The notes beneath the pieces are model-generated. The model saw only the letters and a list, made by a program, of their open reading frames with translations, was not told where the DNA came from and made no database searches. Source: Afipia sp. (GTDB lineage Bacteria > Pseudomonadota > Alphaproteobacteria > Rhizobiales > Xanthobacteraceae). From it: DNA of 64,000 bases. A program made the position numbers and the translations under genes. Positions 20,216-32,866 of the stretch are shown piece after piece (positions within the stretch are counted from its first letter, which is position 1; every line of letters begins with the position of its first letter). The stretch lies in the NCBI GenBank assembly GCA_024707075.1, contig JANQAK010000003.1:1-64000 (forward strand), given 5' to 3'.

Positions 20216-21138
20216 ATGGCAACGATCACAGCAGCAATGGTCAAGGATCTGCGCGAGAAGACCGGCGTAGGCATGATGGATTGCAAGCAGGCGCTCAACG
20301 AGACCAATGGCGACATGGAATCCGCCATCGACTGGCTGCGCAAGAAGGGTCTCTCCAAGGCCGCCAAGAAGGCCGGACGCGTCGCGGCGGAAGGCCTGAT
20401 CGCGGCCATCACGGAGGGCACCAAGGGGGGCTCGTCGAGGTCAACTCCGAGACCGATTTCGTCGCGCGCAATGAGCAGTTCCAGGGTCTGGTCAAGATGA
20501 TCGGACAGGTCGCGCTCAAGGCCGGCACCGATGTTGAGAAGATCAAGGTCGCCAAGGTCGGCGACATCACCGTCGAGCGCGCCATCGCCGACGCGATCGC
20601 CACCATCGGCGAGAACATGACGCTGCGCCGCGCCGCCGAGCTTTCGGTCGGCGATGGCGTTGTCGCGAGCTACATCCACAACGCGGTGTTCGACGGTCTC
20701 GGCAAGATGGGCGTGCTGGTCGCACTGGAATCGACCGGCAAGAAGGACGAACTGGCTGCCCTCGGCCGCCAGATCGCGATGCATGTTGCGTCGTCGAACC
20801 CGCAGGCGCTCGATGCCGCCGGTCTCGATCCGACCGTGATCCAGCGCGAGAAGGACGTGATGGCGGACAAGTACCGCCAGCAGGGCAAGCCGGCTGCGAT
20901 GATCGAAAAGATCCTCGATTCGGGCATCAAGACCTTCTTCAAGGAAGTCACCCTGCTGGAACAGCCCTTCATCTTCGACGACAAGAAGAGCGTCGCTCAG
21001 GCTGTGAAGGAAGCTGAGGGCAAGGTCGGCGCGCCTATCAAGGTTGCCGGGTTTGTGCGCTATGCTCTGGGCGAGGGAATCGAGAAGCAGGAATCCGATT
21101 TCGCCGCTGAAGTCGCCGCCGCTGCCGGGCAGGGGTAA
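20216..21138 (+). CDS. tsf: Elongation factor Ts, apparently frameshifted at a G6 run (20425-20430)
   Basis: N-term [33 protein letters not shown] in one frame; [18 protein letters not shown]... to the end in another. Confidence 0.95.
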
Positions 21139-21168
21139 CGAGCATCTGCGCGCGCCGGTCGAGGTTCT

Positions 21169-21208
21169 GAGCGCATTCAGCAAAGCCGTTTTGCTCGGGA
21201 ATGCGCTC
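21169..21208. other. Long imperfect hairpin in the tsf-pyrH intergenic region
   Basis: GAGCGCATTC AGCAAA gccgt TTTGCT cgg GAATGCGCTC. Confidence 0.7.
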
Positions 21209-21231
21209 AATTCGAAAGAGTGAGCGATCGC

Positions 21232-21948
<717 letters not shown>

Positions 21949-22057
21949 CGGGATGCTGAATTCCGCCGGGTGAAGACTAAAATTCGTTTCCGGACAATAA
22001 GATATGTGATGCAGCCGATGGATTTGGCCGTGTCGGACTTGAAGGGAGTAGCATCGT

Positions 22058-22621
22058 ATGGCTGACGGGAATTTCGATATCAACGACCTCAAGCGCCGGA
22101 TGGAAGGCGCGATCAGTGCGCTCAAGCACGAACTGGGCGGATTGCGCACCGGCCGTGCTGCGATCTCGATGGTCGAGCCCGTTCAGGTCGAAGCCTATGG
22201 CAGCCACATGCCGCTGAATCAGGTCGCAACCGTGAGCGTGCCCGAGCCGCGCCTGTTGTCGGTGCAGGTCTGGGACAAGTCGATGGTCAAGGCGGTTGAG
22301 ACCGCGATCGTCAATTCGAACCTTGGCCTCAGCCCGGCGACGGAAGGCCAGGTCATCCGGCTGCGGATTCCCGAACTCAACGAGGAACGTCGCAAGGAAC
22401 TCGTCAAGGTCGCGCACAAATACGCGGAAGCCGCGCGTGTCGCCGTCCGTCATGTGCGCCGCGATGGACTGGACGTGCTGAAGAAGGCCGAAAAGGACCA
22501 CAAGATTTCCGAGGACGAGCAGGAGCGTTTTTCCAACGACGTTCAGAAGGCGACCGACGCGGCGATTGCCGATGTCGACAAGCTGCTTGGGACCAAGGAA
22601 AAAGAAATTCTCACCGTCTAA
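22058..22621 (+). CDS. frr: Ribosome recycling factor
   Basis: [50 protein letters not shown]. Confidence 0.96.
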   Translation: MADGNFDINDLKRRMEGAISALKHELGGLRTGRAAISMVEPVQVEAYGSHMPLNQVATVSVPEPRLLSVQVWDKSMVKAVETAIVNSNLGLSPATEGQVIRLRIPELNEERRKELVKVAHKYAEAARVAVRHVRRDGLDVLKKAEKDHKISEDEQERFSNDVQKATDAAIADVDKLLGTKEKEILTV

Positions 22622-22632
22622 GAGATCGCACG

Positions 22633-23391
22633 ATGTCGAACGGCGCCATGCCAAAGCCAGAGGTCTCGGATCGTGCCGACGCGCCGCGGCATGTCGCGAT
22701 CATCATGGACGGCAATGGGCGCTGGGCGGCGGCGAGGGGACTGCCTCGCGCCGAGGGACATCGCCGCGGCGTCGAGGCGCTGCGCAAGGTGGTGCGTGCC
22801 TCGCATGAACTCGGGATTTCCTATCTCACGATCTTCTCCTTCAGTTCGGAGAACTGGTCGCGCCCGGCGAGCGAGATCGGCGATCTGTTCGGGCTGCTGC
22901 GCCGCTTCATCCGCAACGACCTTGCCACATTGCATGCCGATGGCGTGCGGGTCCGCGTGATCGGCGAGCGCGGAGGACTCGAATCCGATATCTGCGCGTT
23001 GCTGACCGAAGCCGAGGAACTGACGCGGAATAACACGCGGCTGACCCTCGTCGTCGCGTTCAATTACGGCTCGCGGCAGGAAATCGCCAACGCGGCCCAG
23101 CGGCTGGCGCGCGAAGTGGCCGAGGGCAGGCGCGATCCCGCGACCATCACGCCCGAGGTGCTCGGCAGCTATCTCGATGCGCCGGATATTCCGGACCCCG
23201 ATCTGATTATCCGTACCAGCGGCGAGCAGCGCCTGTCGAACTTCCTGATGTGGCAGGCGGCGTACAGCGAACTGGTGTTTGTCCCGATCCATTGGCCGGA
23301 CTTCGACAAGGCCGCGCTGGAAAGCGCCATTGCCGAATACGCGACCCGCGAACGACGCTTCGGCGGTCTGGTCGCGAAAAACGCATCGTGA
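22633..23391 (+). CDS. uppS: Isoprenyl transferase (undecaprenyl-PP synthase)
   Basis: [41 protein letters not shown]. Confidence 0.95.
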   Translation: MSNGAMPKPEVSDRADAPRHVAIIMDGNGRWAAARGLPRAEGHRRGVEALRKVVRASHELGISYLTIFSFSSENWSRPASEIGDLFGLLRRFIRNDLATLHADGVRVRVIGERGGLESDICALLTEAEELTRNNTRLTLVVAFNYGSRQEIANAAQRLAREVAEGRRDPATITPEVLGSYLDAPDIPDPDLIIRTSGEQRLSNFLMWQAAYSELVFVPIHWPDFDKAALESAIAEYATRERRFGGLVAKNAS

Positions 23392-24245
23392 GCGGCGTGC
23401 CGCCGGAGAACTCCCCAGCGATACCCGAAACCGGCAAAGGCGCGAGCAATCTGTTCATGCGCGTCGCCGCGGCGCTGGTGCTGGCGCCGCTGACTATTGC
23501 CATCGCGTGGATCGGCGGCTGGCCGTGGATTTGTCTCGTGACGGCGGCGGGCGCGCTGCTTTACGCCGAGTGGCTGATGATCGTCGGCGCCTCGCGCAAT
23601 CGGCTCATCATTGCGGCGGGTCTTTCGGCGCTGGTGATTGCCGGAATACTGATGATGACGGGGCGGACGGATTTTGCCGTCGCAGTCTTGGCTGTGGGAA
23701 CGGTATTGGCCGCGATCCTGGCCTCGGGGCAGCGGCTGTGGGTTGCGGGTGGCATGGTCTATGCGGCGGCGGCCGTCGTCGCCTCTATTCTCGTGCGGCT
23801 CGACGCGAACGCGGGATTTCTCGCGCTGATGTTCGTGCTGCTGATCGTCTGGGTGACCGACATCGGCGGCTATTTCGCCGGACGCGGCATCGGCGGACCG
23901 AAACTCTGGCCGCGCGTCAGCCCGAAAAAGACATGGGCGGGCGCGATCGGGGGACTGGTGCTCAGTCTTGCGGTCGCGGCAGTGTTCGCTCTGCTCGGTT
24001 TCGGCAGGATGCTGCCGCTGCTGCTGCTCGGCACGGTGTTGTCGGTGGTGTCGCAACTCGGCGATCTGTTCGAGTCGGCGGTGAAGCGCCGGTTCGGCGT
24101 CAAGGATTCGAGCCACATCATTCCCGGCCACGGCGGGCTGATGGACCGGCTCGACGGTTTCGTTGCGGCGATTGTTTTCGCCGCGTTTATCGGGTTTATG
24201 CGCGGCGGCCTCGATGGCGTCGGCCGCGGTTTCATGGTTTGGTGA
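23388..24245 (+). CDS. cdsA: Phosphatidate cytidylyltransferase
   Basis: Multi-[14 protein letters not shown]...[36 protein letters not shown] signature; GTG start overlaps uppS stop. Confidence 0.93.
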   Translation: MSGVPPENSPAIPETGKGASNLFMRVAAALVLAPLTIAIAWIGGWPWICLVTAAGALLYAEWLMIVGASRNRLIIAAGLSALVIAGILMMTGRTDFAVAVLAVGTVLAAILASGQRLWVAGGMVYAAAAVVASILVRLDANAGFLALMFVLLIVWVTDIGGYFAGRGIGGPKLWPRVSPKKTWAGAIGGLVLSLAVAAVFALLGFGRMLPLLLLGTVLSVVSQLGDLFESAVKRRFGVKDSSHIIPGHGGLMDRLDGFVAAIVFAAFIGFMRGGLDGVGRGFMVW

Positions 24246-24249
24246 TGCG

Positions 24250-25473
24250 ATGAGTGCAGTTCCGTTGCGTAACAACAAGGCTGCGGCGACCGCTGTCCGC
24301 GGCATCAGCGTTCTCGGTGCGACCGGATCGATCGGCGACAGCACGATGGATCTGCTGCGCGCCTCGCCGGAGCGCTATCGCGTCGAGTCGCTGACCGCCA
24401 ACACCAACGTCGCCGGGCTGGCGAAGCTCGCCAAGGAATTCAACGCGCGGTTCGCGGCGGTGGCCGACGCCTCGCTGCTCGGCGAATTGCGCTCCGCGCT
24501 GGCAGGCACCGGTATCGCCTGCGGCGCAGGCGAAAGCGCGATCATCGAAGCCGCCGAGCGCCCCGCGGACTGGCTGATGGCCGCCGTCAGCGGCGCGGCT
24601 GGATTGAAGCCCGCGCTTGCGGCGGTCGATCGCGGCACCACCATCGCGCTGGCCAACAAGGAATGTCTGGTTTGTGCCGGCGATTTCTTCATGCAGCGCG
24701 CCGCGAAGGCCGGGGCCTGCATCCTGCCGGCGGATTCGGAGCATAACGCGCTGTTTCAGGCGCTGGGGTCCGGCAACCGCGAGGAACTGACCCGTGTCAT
24801 CATCACCGCGTCCGGCGGCCCGTTTCGCACCTGGGCCGCCGCTGACATCGAACAGGCGACACTGGCGCAGGCGCTGAAGCATCCGAACTGGAGCATGGGG
24901 CAGAAGATCACCATCGATTCCGCGTCGATGATGAACAAGGGCCTCGAAGTCATCGAAGCCTCATACCTGTTTGCACTGTCGCCCGACGAAATCGACGTGC
25001 TGGTGCATCCGCAGTCCATCGTTCACGGCATGGTCGAATTTACCGACCGCTCGGTGATGGCGCAGTTGGGGTCCCCCGACATGCGCACGCCGATCGCCCA
25101 TTGCCTTGGGTGGCCGGATCGCATTGCCGGCCCGGCCGCGAAGCTCGATCTTGCGAAAATCGGCCAGTTGACGTTCGAGGCTCCGGACTACGAGCGGTTC
25201 CCGGGGCTGAAACTCGCATACGACGCGCTGCGCACCGGCGACGGCGCGACCACCGTCTACAATGCGGCGAATGAGATCGCGGTCGCGGCCTTCATCGGAC
25301 AGAAAATCAAATTCGGCGCGATCGCGCGTCTGGTCGAGGCGACCATGAACGCGTGGGTGCGGGGCGGCAACCTCGCGCCGCTAAGCTCGGCGGATGACGC
25401 GCTCGCCGTTGACTATAACGCGCGAAAAATAGCTGCCGCCCTCTTGCCTCAAATTGCCTTAAAGGCATCCTAG
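24250..25473 (+). CDS. dxr: 1-deoxy-D-xylulose-5-phosphate reductoisomerase
   Basis: [19 protein letters not shown]...[11 protein letters not shown]...[11 protein letters not shown]. Confidence 0.95.
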   Translation: MSAVPLRNNKAAATAVRGISVLGATGSIGDSTMDLLRASPERYRVESLTANTNVAGLAKLAKEFNARFAAVADASLLGELRSALAGTGIACGAGESAIIEAAERPADWLMAAVSGAAGLKPALAAVDRGTTIALANKECLVCAGDFFMQRAAKAGACILPADSEHNALFQALGSGNREELTRVIITASGGPFRTWAAADIEQATLAQALKHPNWSMGQKITIDSASMMNKGLEVIEASYLFALSPDEIDVLVHPQSIVHGMVEFTDRSVMAQLGSPDMRTPIAHCLGWPDRIAGPAAKLDLAKIGQLTFEAPDYERFPGLKLAYDALRTGDGATTVYNAANEIAVAAFIGQKIKFGAIARLVEATMNAWVRGGNLAPLSSADDALAVDYNARKIAAALLPQIALKAS

Positions 25474-25519
25474 AGCGTTGGGGACCGGGCCGGGCGGCCC
25501 AGTGGTGAGGGATTGGCTT

Positions 25520-26668
25520 GTGGACTTTTTTCTGAATGGTTTCAATACGTTGAGTCATGGCCTGATCGGCTACATCATTCCCTTTTTGTTTGTTCTCACC
25601 ATCGTCGTTTTCTTCCATGAGCTTGGCCACTTCCTCGTCGCCCGCTGGGCCGGGGTGAAGGTCCTGACGTTCTCCCTCGGCTTCGGACCGGAGCTGTTCG
25701 GATTCAACGACCGTCACGGCACGCGCTGGAAGGTGTCGGCGATTCCGCTCGGCGGTTACGTCAAGTTCTTCGGCGACGAGTCCGAGGCCAGCACGCCGTC
25801 ATCGGAGGCGCTTCATGCGATGACGGAAGAGGAGCGCAAGGTCTCCTTCCACGGCAAGAAGGTCGGTCCGCGCGCGGCCATCGTGGCGGCCGGTCCGATC
25901 GCCAACTTCCTGCTCGCGATCGTCATCTTCGCGACCCTGTTCACGTTCTTCGGCAAGCCGAGCCAGACCGCGCGGGTCGATTCCGTTCAGGAGAACAGCG
26001 CCGCTGCCACCGCCGGGTTCAAGCCCGGGGACATCGTGACCGCCATCGACGGCAGCGCGATCGAGAGTTTCACCGAGATGCAGCGGATCGTGAGCACCAA
26101 GGCGGGAACGCCGCTGGTCTTCACGGTGAAGCGCGGCGATGCGGTCGTTACCCTGAACGGCACGCCTCAACTGCGTGAGATCAAGGACAGCTTCGGCAAC
26201 GCGCACCGGGTCGGCGTGCTCGGGATTACCCGGGCCACCGGGCCGGGGGATACCGTCACCCAACCAGTGAATCCGGCAACCGCTGTTTGGCTGGGCGTGA
26301 AGGAAACCTGGTTCGTCGTTGACCGCACCATCGCCTATATCGGTGGAATCTTCACTGGCCGCGAGAATGCCGATCAGGTCGGCGGTCCGATTCGGATCGC
26401 CCAGATTTCCGGCCAGGTCGCCACCATCGGCCTTTCGGCTTTGATTCACCTCGCCGCGGTACTCTCGGTGTCGATCGGACTGCTCAACCTGTTTCCGGTG
26501 CCGCTTCTCGATGGCGGACACCTTTTGTTCTACGCCGTGGAAGCGATCCGCGGAAAGCCGTTGTCCGAACGTTCGCAGGAACTCGGCTTCCGAGTCGGGC
26601 TGGCTTTGGTGCTGATGTTGATGCTGTTTGCGACCTACAACGACATCCTCCATCTGGCTGCGTCCTGA
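25520..26668 (+). CDS. rseP: RIP metalloprotease RseP (site-2 protease); start approximate
   Basis: VVFFHELGHFLVARW, PDZ domain, LFPVPLLDGGHLLFYAVEAIRGKPLS. Confidence 0.92.
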   Translation: MDFFLNGFNTLSHGLIGYIIPFLFVLTIVVFFHELGHFLVARWAGVKVLTFSLGFGPELFGFNDRHGTRWKVSAIPLGGYVKFFGDESEASTPSSEALHAMTEEERKVSFHGKKVGPRAAIVAAGPIANFLLAIVIFATLFTFFGKPSQTARVDSVQENSAAATAGFKPGDIVTAIDGSAIESFTEMQRIVSTKAGTPLVFTVKRGDAVVTLNGTPQLREIKDSFGNAHRVGVLGITRATGPGDTVTQPVNPATAVWLGVKETWFVVDRTIAYIGGIFTGRENADQVGGPIRIAQISGQVATIGLSALIHLAAVLSVSIGLLNLFPVPLLDGGHLLFYAVEAIRGKPLSERSQELGFRVGLALVLMLMLFATYNDILHLAAS

Positions 26669-26839
26669 TTGAGGTTTTTTACAGGCGTTGCCTATCAGCA
26701 ACGTCTTGTTGGGAAATTGGAATTGCGCGGCGAAAGGACGTTTGCCCACTGGGTAAAATTGGCTACAAGCAGTGCAATATTTGGGGAATCTCCCGGCCCG
26801 GAAACGGATCGGCTTTGGAATGACAAGGGCGCTTGGCGC

Positions 26840-29335
26840 ATGATGGTTCGAATGCGAGTGCTACGGGGCGGCTTGACCGCTGCCCTGATCATGGTTGCTT
26901 TGCCGGTCGCCGCCGTGGCGACGGTGTCGCTCGTGTCGTCTCAAGCCATTGCCCAGACTGCGGCTTCCATTGGCGTTGAAGGTAACCGCCGGATCGAGGC
27001 CGACACCATCCGTTCGTATTTCAAGCCCGGCCCCGACGGCCGTCTGGACAGCGGCCGCATCGATGACGGCCTGAAGGCCCTGATCGAGACCGGACTGTTC
27101 CAGGACGTGAAGATCAACAACGCCGGCGGCCGTCTGGTCGTGGTCGTGGTTGAAAACCCCGTCATTGGACGCGTGGCTTTCGAAGGCAACAAGAAGGTTA
27201 AGGACGAGCAGCTTCAGGCTGAAGTTCAATCGAAGGCGCGCGGAACCCTGTCGCGCGCGATGGTTCAGTCTGATACCGCGCGCATTACCGAGATCTATCG
27301 CCGCAACGGCCGTTACGACGTGAAGGTCGAGCCGAAGATCATCGAGCAGCCGAACAATCGTGTCGATCTGGTCTTCGAAGTCACCGAGGGATCGAAGACC
27401 GTCGTCAAATCCATTGAGTTCGTCGGCAATCAGGCCTTCTCGGCCTATCGCCTCAGGGATCAGATCAAAACCCGCGAGAGCAACTTCCTCAGCTTCCTCG
27501 CCTCCAATGATACGTACGATCCGGATCGCATCGAAGCCGACCGCGATATCCTGCGCCGTTACTATCTGAAGAACGGCTATGCCGACGTTCAGATCGTTGC
27601 GGCACTCACGGAATACGATCCGGCGCGTGGCGGCTTTCTCGTGACCTTCAAGATCGAGGAAGGCCAGCAGTATCGCGTGGGTTCCGTCGAATTCCAGTCG
27701 AGCATCGCGACGCTCGACGCTAACTCGTTCCGTCCGCTTTCCCGCGTCGGCGTCGGCTCGGTCTATAACGCCGAGGCGGTGGAAAAATCCGTCGAGGAAA
27801 TGTCGATCGAGGCCTCGCGCCGCGGTTACGCTTTCGCGACCGTGAAGCCGCGCGGCGACCGCAACTTCGAGGCGCATACTGTTTCGATCGTGTTCGCCAT
27901 CGACGAGGGGCCGCGCACCTATATCGAGCAGATCAATGTTCGCGGAAATACGCGAACCCGCGATTATGTCATTCGCCGCGAGTTCGATATTTCCGAAGGC
28001 GATGCTTACAACCGCGCGCTGGTCGATCGCGCCGAACGCCGCCTCAAGAATCTGGACTACTTCAAGTCCGTGAAGATCGTACCCGAGCCGGGATCGTCGT
28101 CCGATCGCGTGATTCTGAACGTCGATCTCGAAGAGAAATCGACCGGCGACTTCTCGGTATCCGGCGGTTATTCGACGGCCGACGGCCTCCTCGGCGAGGT
28201 CAGCGTCTCGGAGCGAAACCTTCTGGGTCGCGGTCTGTATGCGAAGGCGTCGGTTCAGTATGGACAGCGCACGCAGGGCTATTCGCTGTCGTTCGTCGAG
28301 CCGTATCTACTCGGTTACCGTGTTGCCCTGGGTCTCGATTTTTATCAGCGCAAGCAACTCGCTTCGAGCTACGTGTCCTACGATTCAAAGACGATGGGAT
28401 TCAGCCCGCGCCTCGGCTTCCAGTTGCGCGAGGACTTGAACCTGCAAGTGCGCTACTCGATCTCGCAGCAGGAAATCACGCTGCCATCGTATCTGACGAA
28501 CTGTAATAACAACATCAGCAATACTAGCTTGCCGTTCAATCCAACGCCGGCATATGTTGCTGCCAACCCGGCTGATCCTAATGTGATTGCTGGAGGTTTT
28601 AGCCCACTAATTGGCGGTGTGAATTGCTACAGCGATGGCGAAGCTTCGGTTGCTGTGAAGGAAGGGCTTGCCAGTGGCCCGGTCATCACGTCCGCAGTGG
28701 GATATTCGTTGGCTTACAACACGCTCGACAACAACAAGGACCCAACCAGCGGTATTCTCGCGACCCTTAACCAGGATTTCGCTGGCGTCGGCGGTGACGT
28801 GAGCTACCTCAAGACAACCGGCGACGTGAAGCTCTATACGCCGGTCGTGTCCGACATCATCGGTGTCCTTCGGTTGCAGGGCGGCGTACTGACCGACACC
28901 GGCAAGGGCATCCGCATGATGGATCATTTCCAGATGGGCCCGAACCTCGTCCGAGGCTTCGCACCGGTCGGTATCGGTCCACGCGATATTACCTACGGCA
29001 CGTACAATGACGCTCTCGGCGGCACCAAGTACTGGGGCGCATCGGCTGAGTTGCAGATGCCGTTCTGGTTCCTGCCGAAGGAGGTTGGCCTGAAGGGAGC
29101 GGTCTATGCCGACGCGGGCTCACTGTTCGACTATCAAGGTATAACTTGTCGGACAACGACGCTGGAATGTTTGGCTGTCGGCGCCGACAACGGTCTGATC
29201 CGTACCTCGGTTGGTGTGGGCCTGATCTGGCAGTCGCCGTTTGGACCGCTGCGCTTCGACTACGCGATCCCGCTGACCAAGAGCGTGTATGATCGCACGC
29301 AGGAATTCCGGTTCGGCGGCGGTACTTCATTCTGA
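26840..29335 (+). CDS. bamA: Outer membrane protein assembly factor BamA
   Basis: POTRA repeats, DFSVSGGYSTADGL, QMGPNLVRGF, C-terminal FRFGGGTSF. Confidence 0.95.
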   Translation: MMVRMRVLRGGLTAALIMVALPVAAVATVSLVSSQAIAQTAASIGVEGNRRIEADTIRSYFKPGPDGRLDSGRIDDGLKALIETGLFQDVKINNAGGRLVVVVVENPVIGRVAFEGNKKVKDEQLQAEVQSKARGTLSRAMVQSDTARITEIYRRNGRYDVKVEPKIIEQPNNRVDLVFEVTEGSKTVVKSIEFVGNQAFSAYRLRDQIKTRESNFLSFLASNDTYDPDRIEADRDILRRYYLKNGYADVQIVAALTEYDPARGGFLVTFKIEEGQQYRVGSVEFQSSIATLDANSFRPLSRVGVGSVYNAEAVEKSVEEMSIEASRRGYAFATVKPRGDRNFEAHTVSIVFAIDEGPRTYIEQINVRGNTRTRDYVIRREFDISEGDAYNRALVDRAERRLKNLDYFKSVKIVPEPGSSSDRVILNVDLEEKSTGDFSVSGGYSTADGLLGEVSVSERNLLGRGLYAKASVQYGQRTQGYSLSFVEPYLLGYRVALGLDFYQRKQLASSYVSYDSKTMGFSPRLGFQLREDLNLQVRYSISQQEITLPSYLTNCNNNISNTSLPFNPTPAYVAANPADPNVIAGGFSPLIGGVNCYSDGEASVAVKEGLASGPVITSAVGYSLAYNTLDNNKDPTSGILATLNQDFAGVGGDVSYLKTTGDVKLYTPVVSDIIGVLRLQGGVLTDTGKGIRMMDHFQMGPNLVRGFAPVGIGPRDITYGTYNDALGGTKYWGASAELQMPFWFLPKEVGLKGAVYADAGSLFDYQGITCRTTTLECLAVGADNGLIRTSVGVGLIWQSPFGPLRFDYAIPLTKSVYDRTQEFRFGGGTSF

Positions 29336-29363
29336 GTTCGGGCCGGACTCGCATTTCGCAAAG

Positions 29364-29393
29364 GCGGATACCGGACACACGTTCGGTATCCGC
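29364..29393 (+). terminator. Putative terminator after bamA
   Basis: GCGGATACCG-gacacacgtt-CGGTATCCGC followed by tcgttctttta. Confidence 0.75.
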
Positions 29394-29479
29394 TCGTTCT
29401 TTTAGTTGCAGGCATTTTCCCTCAGCGCGCCGGTGTTCGAGTCGCGGGAAAGTGCATTTCCCTGACCGCGGCGGGTGGC

Positions 29480-30565
29480 ATGGCGCAGCCGACATTCTTT
29501 AAGCGGCCGTCGCCGGTGACGCTGGCGGATCTGGCCACCCTGACCGGGGCGCAGCTTGCCGACGCGTCCTGCGCGGACCGGGTTGTCGCGGGCACCGCGT
29601 CGCTCGACCGGGCGGGGCCGGGTCACCTGACATTCTGCGAAAGCAAGAAATACGCGACCCAGCTCGAACAGACCCACGCCGGCGCGTGCCTGGTGAACGA
29701 GCGGCTCGAAGGCAGCGTTCCCCCCCATGTTGCGGTTCTGCGCGTCGCGGAGCCTTACCGTGCGTTCGTTGCGGCGATGCGCACCCTTTACCCCGACACG
29801 TTGCGGCCGACCTCGTGGTTCGCCAACAGCGGTGTCGCAGCCGGTGCCGTCGTGCACCCGTCCGCGCATCTTGAGGATGGCGTCGTGGTCGATCCGCTCG
29901 CGGTGGTCGGACCGGACGTCGAAATCGGATCCGGAACCGTGATCGGGTCTGGCGCGGTGATCGGGGCAGGGGTCCGGATCGGCCGGGACTGCACTATCGG
30001 CGCGAATGCGTCGGTGCTTTGCGCGCTGATCGGCAACGATGTCATCATCCATCCGGGCTGCCGGATCGGCCAGGACGGGTTCGGCTATATGATGGGGGCA
30101 AAGGGCCACCTGAAGGTGCCGCAGGCCGGGCGGGTCATCATCCAGAACGGGGTGGAGATCGGCGCCGGCACGACGGTCGACCGGGGCGCTCTCAACGACA
30201 CAGTGATCGGCGAGGGCACCAAGATCGACAACCTCGTCCAGATCGGCCACAACGTCACCATCGGGCGCAACTGCATCGTGGTCAGCCAGAGCGGGATCGC
30301 GGGCAGTTCGACGCTCGGCGACGGCGTCATCCTCGGCGCGCGGATTGGCGTCAGCGATCATGCGACGATCGGTGACGGCGCCCAGATCGCGGCGCGAAGC
30401 AGCGTCGTCGGCGAGGTGCCGGCGGGTGCGCGCTGGGGTGGTTCGCCGGCCAAGCCGATCAAGCAGTTCTTTCGCGAGCTGTTTGAGGTCGAACGTCTGG
30501 GCCGGGAAGGCAGCGCGAAATCGAAATCGAAGCCGTCCGGTTCGGGCGGCGAGGAACAGGCATAA
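29480..30565 (+). CDS. lpxD: UDP-3-O-(3-hydroxymyristoyl)glucosamine N-acyltransferase
   Basis: Hexapeptide repeats; [22 protein letters not shown]-like region. Confidence 0.94.
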   Translation: MAQPTFFKRPSPVTLADLATLTGAQLADASCADRVVAGTASLDRAGPGHLTFCESKKYATQLEQTHAGACLVNERLEGSVPPHVAVLRVAEPYRAFVAAMRTLYPDTLRPTSWFANSGVAAGAVVHPSAHLEDGVVVDPLAVVGPDVEIGSGTVIGSGAVIGAGVRIGRDCTIGANASVLCALIGNDVIIHPGCRIGQDGFGYMMGAKGHLKVPQAGRVIIQNGVEIGAGTTVDRGALNDTVIGEGTKIDNLVQIGHNVTIGRNCIVVSQSGIAGSSTLGDGVILGARIGVSDHATIGDGAQIAARSSVVGEVPAGARWGGSPAKPIKQFFRELFEVERLGREGSAKSKSKPSGSGGEEQA

Positions 30566-31023
30566 TGGACGAGCAGGCGCCAATCACCATCGAGGCCGTG
30601 GACATCGGGCAGATCCTGAAGACGCTGCCGCATCGCTATCCCATGCTCCTGATCGATCGGGTGATCGACATCCGCAAGGATTTCAGCGGGATCGGCATCA
30701 AGAATGTCTCGGCCAACGAGCCGCAGTTTCAGGGACACTTTCCCAACCGTCCGATTTACCCGGGCGTGCTGATGATCGAGGGGATGGCGCAGACCGCGGG
30801 CGTGATCGGCATGCTGTCGACCGAAACCGACCGGCCGACGGCGGTGTATTTCCTGACCATCGACAAATGCAAGTTCCGCAAGCCGACGGGGCCGGGCGAC
30901 ATCATCCATTATCATATGAAGCTGGTCACGCGGCGGCGGGACATGTGGTGGTTTCACGGTGACGCCAAGGTCAACGGCGAAATCGTCGCCCAGGCCGACG
31001 TCGGCGCAATGCTGGCCGACTGA
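30565..31023 (+). CDS. fabZ: 3-hydroxyacyl-ACP dehydratase FabZ
   Basis: [13 protein letters not shown]...[20 protein letters not shown]. Confidence 0.95.
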   Translation: MDEQAPITIEAVDIGQILKTLPHRYPMLLIDRVIDIRKDFSGIGIKNVSANEPQFQGHFPNRPIYPGVLMIEGMAQTAGVIGMLSTETDRPTAVYFLTIDKCKFRKPTGPGDIIHYHMKLVTRRRDMWWFHGDAKVNGEIVAQADVGAMLAD

Positions 31024-31184
31024 GTCCGTTTTTGACGATGCGCACGTCATCATGCGTAACAATTCATGACCACATTTGTGCCGCCAATCGCCTAAGCGGT
31101 GGGTGGGGTTGAGTTATAAAATTGTCATGTCATTCGCGGGAGCAGGTTTCCTGCCGCGTGAAGGGAGCTGACACGAGGGGCTGA

Positions 31185-32015
31185 ATGAGCAAGATTGATC
31201 CAACCGCGCGGATAGAGGACGGAGCCGTCATCGGCGAGGACGTCTCGATCGGACCCTACTGCATCGTCGGAGCGAACGTGACGATCGGCCCGGGCTGTAC
31301 GCTGCATGCTCATGTCAACGTCACGGGTCATACCACGCTTGGCGGCGGCTGCACGGTGTTTCCGTTCGCCTCGCTCGGGACCGCGCCACAGGATATCAGT
31401 TACCGCGGCGAGCCGACAACGCTCGAGATCGGCGAAGGCTGTACTATTCGCGAAAGCGTGACCATGAACGTCGGCACCGTCAAGGGCGGCGGCAAGACCC
31501 GCGTCGGCAAGCGCGGTTTCTTCATGGCCTACTCGCATATCGGCCACGACTGCATCGTCGGCAACGACGTGATCTTCGTAAACAACGCGACCCTCGGCGG
31601 TCACTGCGAGATCGGGGATTTTGTCTATGTCGGCGGGCTGTCGGCGGCTCATCAGTTCGTTCGCATCGGACACCAGGCGATGATCGGCGGAGTCTCCGGT
31701 CTGCGGCATGACGTTATTCCGTATGGCCTTGCGAGCGGTCAGTTCGCGCATCTGGAAGGCCTGAACGTCGTTGGCATGCGCCGGCGCGGGTTTACTCACA
31801 AGCGCTTGCAGGTGGTGCGTGACTTCTACCAGCAGCTCTTTCACGGCGGCGGTATCTTCGCCGAGCGGCTCGAGGCGTTGCGGCCGATGGCGAGTGAGGA
31901 TCCCGCAATCTCTGAAATTCTCACCTTCATCGACGGCGGCGACAAACGTCCGATTTGCATGGCGCATAACAATCCCAACAAGTCGACCGAGCGCGCCCAC
32001 CTCGAACACCGATGA
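31185..32015 (+). CDS. lpxA: UDP-N-acetylglucosamine acyltransferase
   Basis: Hexapeptide repeats; IRESVTMNVGTVKGGGKTRVG; MAYSHIGHDCIVGN. Confidence 0.95.
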   Translation: MSKIDPTARIEDGAVIGEDVSIGPYCIVGANVTIGPGCTLHAHVNVTGHTTLGGGCTVFPFASLGTAPQDISYRGEPTTLEIGEGCTIRESVTMNVGTVKGGGKTRVGKRGFFMAYSHIGHDCIVGNDVIFVNNATLGGHCEIGDFVYVGGLSAAHQFVRIGHQAMIGGVSGLRHDVIPYGLASGQFAHLEGLNVVGMRRRGFTHKRLQVVRDFYQQLFHGGGIFAERLEALRPMASEDPAISEILTFIDGGDKRPICMAHNNPNKSTERAHLEHR

Positions 32016-32866
32016 CGACACCTCTCGCAATATCCTCGACGGTCGGCATCATTGCGGGAAGCGGTGTGCTGCCGTTTTCGGTTGCGGAACTGCTGAGAGC
32101 GCGAGGGATCGCGCCATTTCTGTTTGCCGTCCGTGGCTTCTGCGATCCGGTCCGCGTGGCGCAGTTCCCGCACCACTGGGTGGCGCTGGGCCAAGTTGGC
32201 CGGCTGACGCGCCTGATGCGATCCGAAGGCTGCCGCGACATCGTCTTCATCGGCGGGGCGGTGAGGCCTGCGCTGTCCGACATTCGCCTGGACTGGGGCA
32301 CGGTGCGCGCCCTGCCTGCGATTGCCGCGGCACTGCGCGGCGGCGACGATCATCTGCTATTGGGCGTTAGCCGCATTTTCGAGCGGCACGGCTTTCGCGT
32401 TGTCGGCATCCAGGATGTCGCTCCGGAGTTGCTGATGCCGGAAGGCAGCATCACGCGCCTGACGCCTGATGCCGATGCTCTGGCCGACATCGCGAGAGGG
32501 CGTGACCTGATGCGCGCCCTCAGTCCCTTCGACGTCGGCCAGGCGGTGGTCGTCATCGACGGCCATGTGGTCGCGGTCGAGGACATCGAGGGCACCGACG
32601 GGCTTCTGGCGCGGGTCGCGCGGCTGCGTCAGGAGAAGCGAATTCGCGCCAAGCCGGGGCGCGGCGTGCTGGTGAAGATGCCGAAGACCACTCAGGATCT
32701 GCGGTTCGATCTTCCGACGCTCGGCCCGAAGACCATCGAAGGTCTCGTCGCAGCCGGGCTTGCGGGTATCGCCATCGTCGCCGGACATACGCTCGTCGCC
32801 GAGGCGGATGTGATGACCGCGAAGGCCAATCAGGCCGGGCTGTTCGTCACGGGACTGCCGCAGTGA
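32012..32866 (+). CDS. lpxI: LpxI-family UDP-2,3-diacylglucosamine diphosphatase
   Basis: VGIIAGSGVLPFSVAELLRARGI; position between lpxA and lpxB. Confidence 0.9.
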   Translation: MTTPLAISSTVGIIAGSGVLPFSVAELLRARGIAPFLFAVRGFCDPVRVAQFPHHWVALGQVGRLTRLMRSEGCRDIVFIGGAVRPALSDIRLDWGTVRALPAIAAALRGGDDHLLLGVSRIFERHGFRVVGIQDVAPELLMPEGSITRLTPDADALADIARGRDLMRALSPFDVGQAVVVIDGHVVAVEDIEGTDGLLARVARLRQEKRIRAKPGRGVLVKMPKTTQDLRFDLPTLGPKTIEGLVAAGLAGIAIVAGHTLVAEADVMTAKANQAGLFVTGLPQ

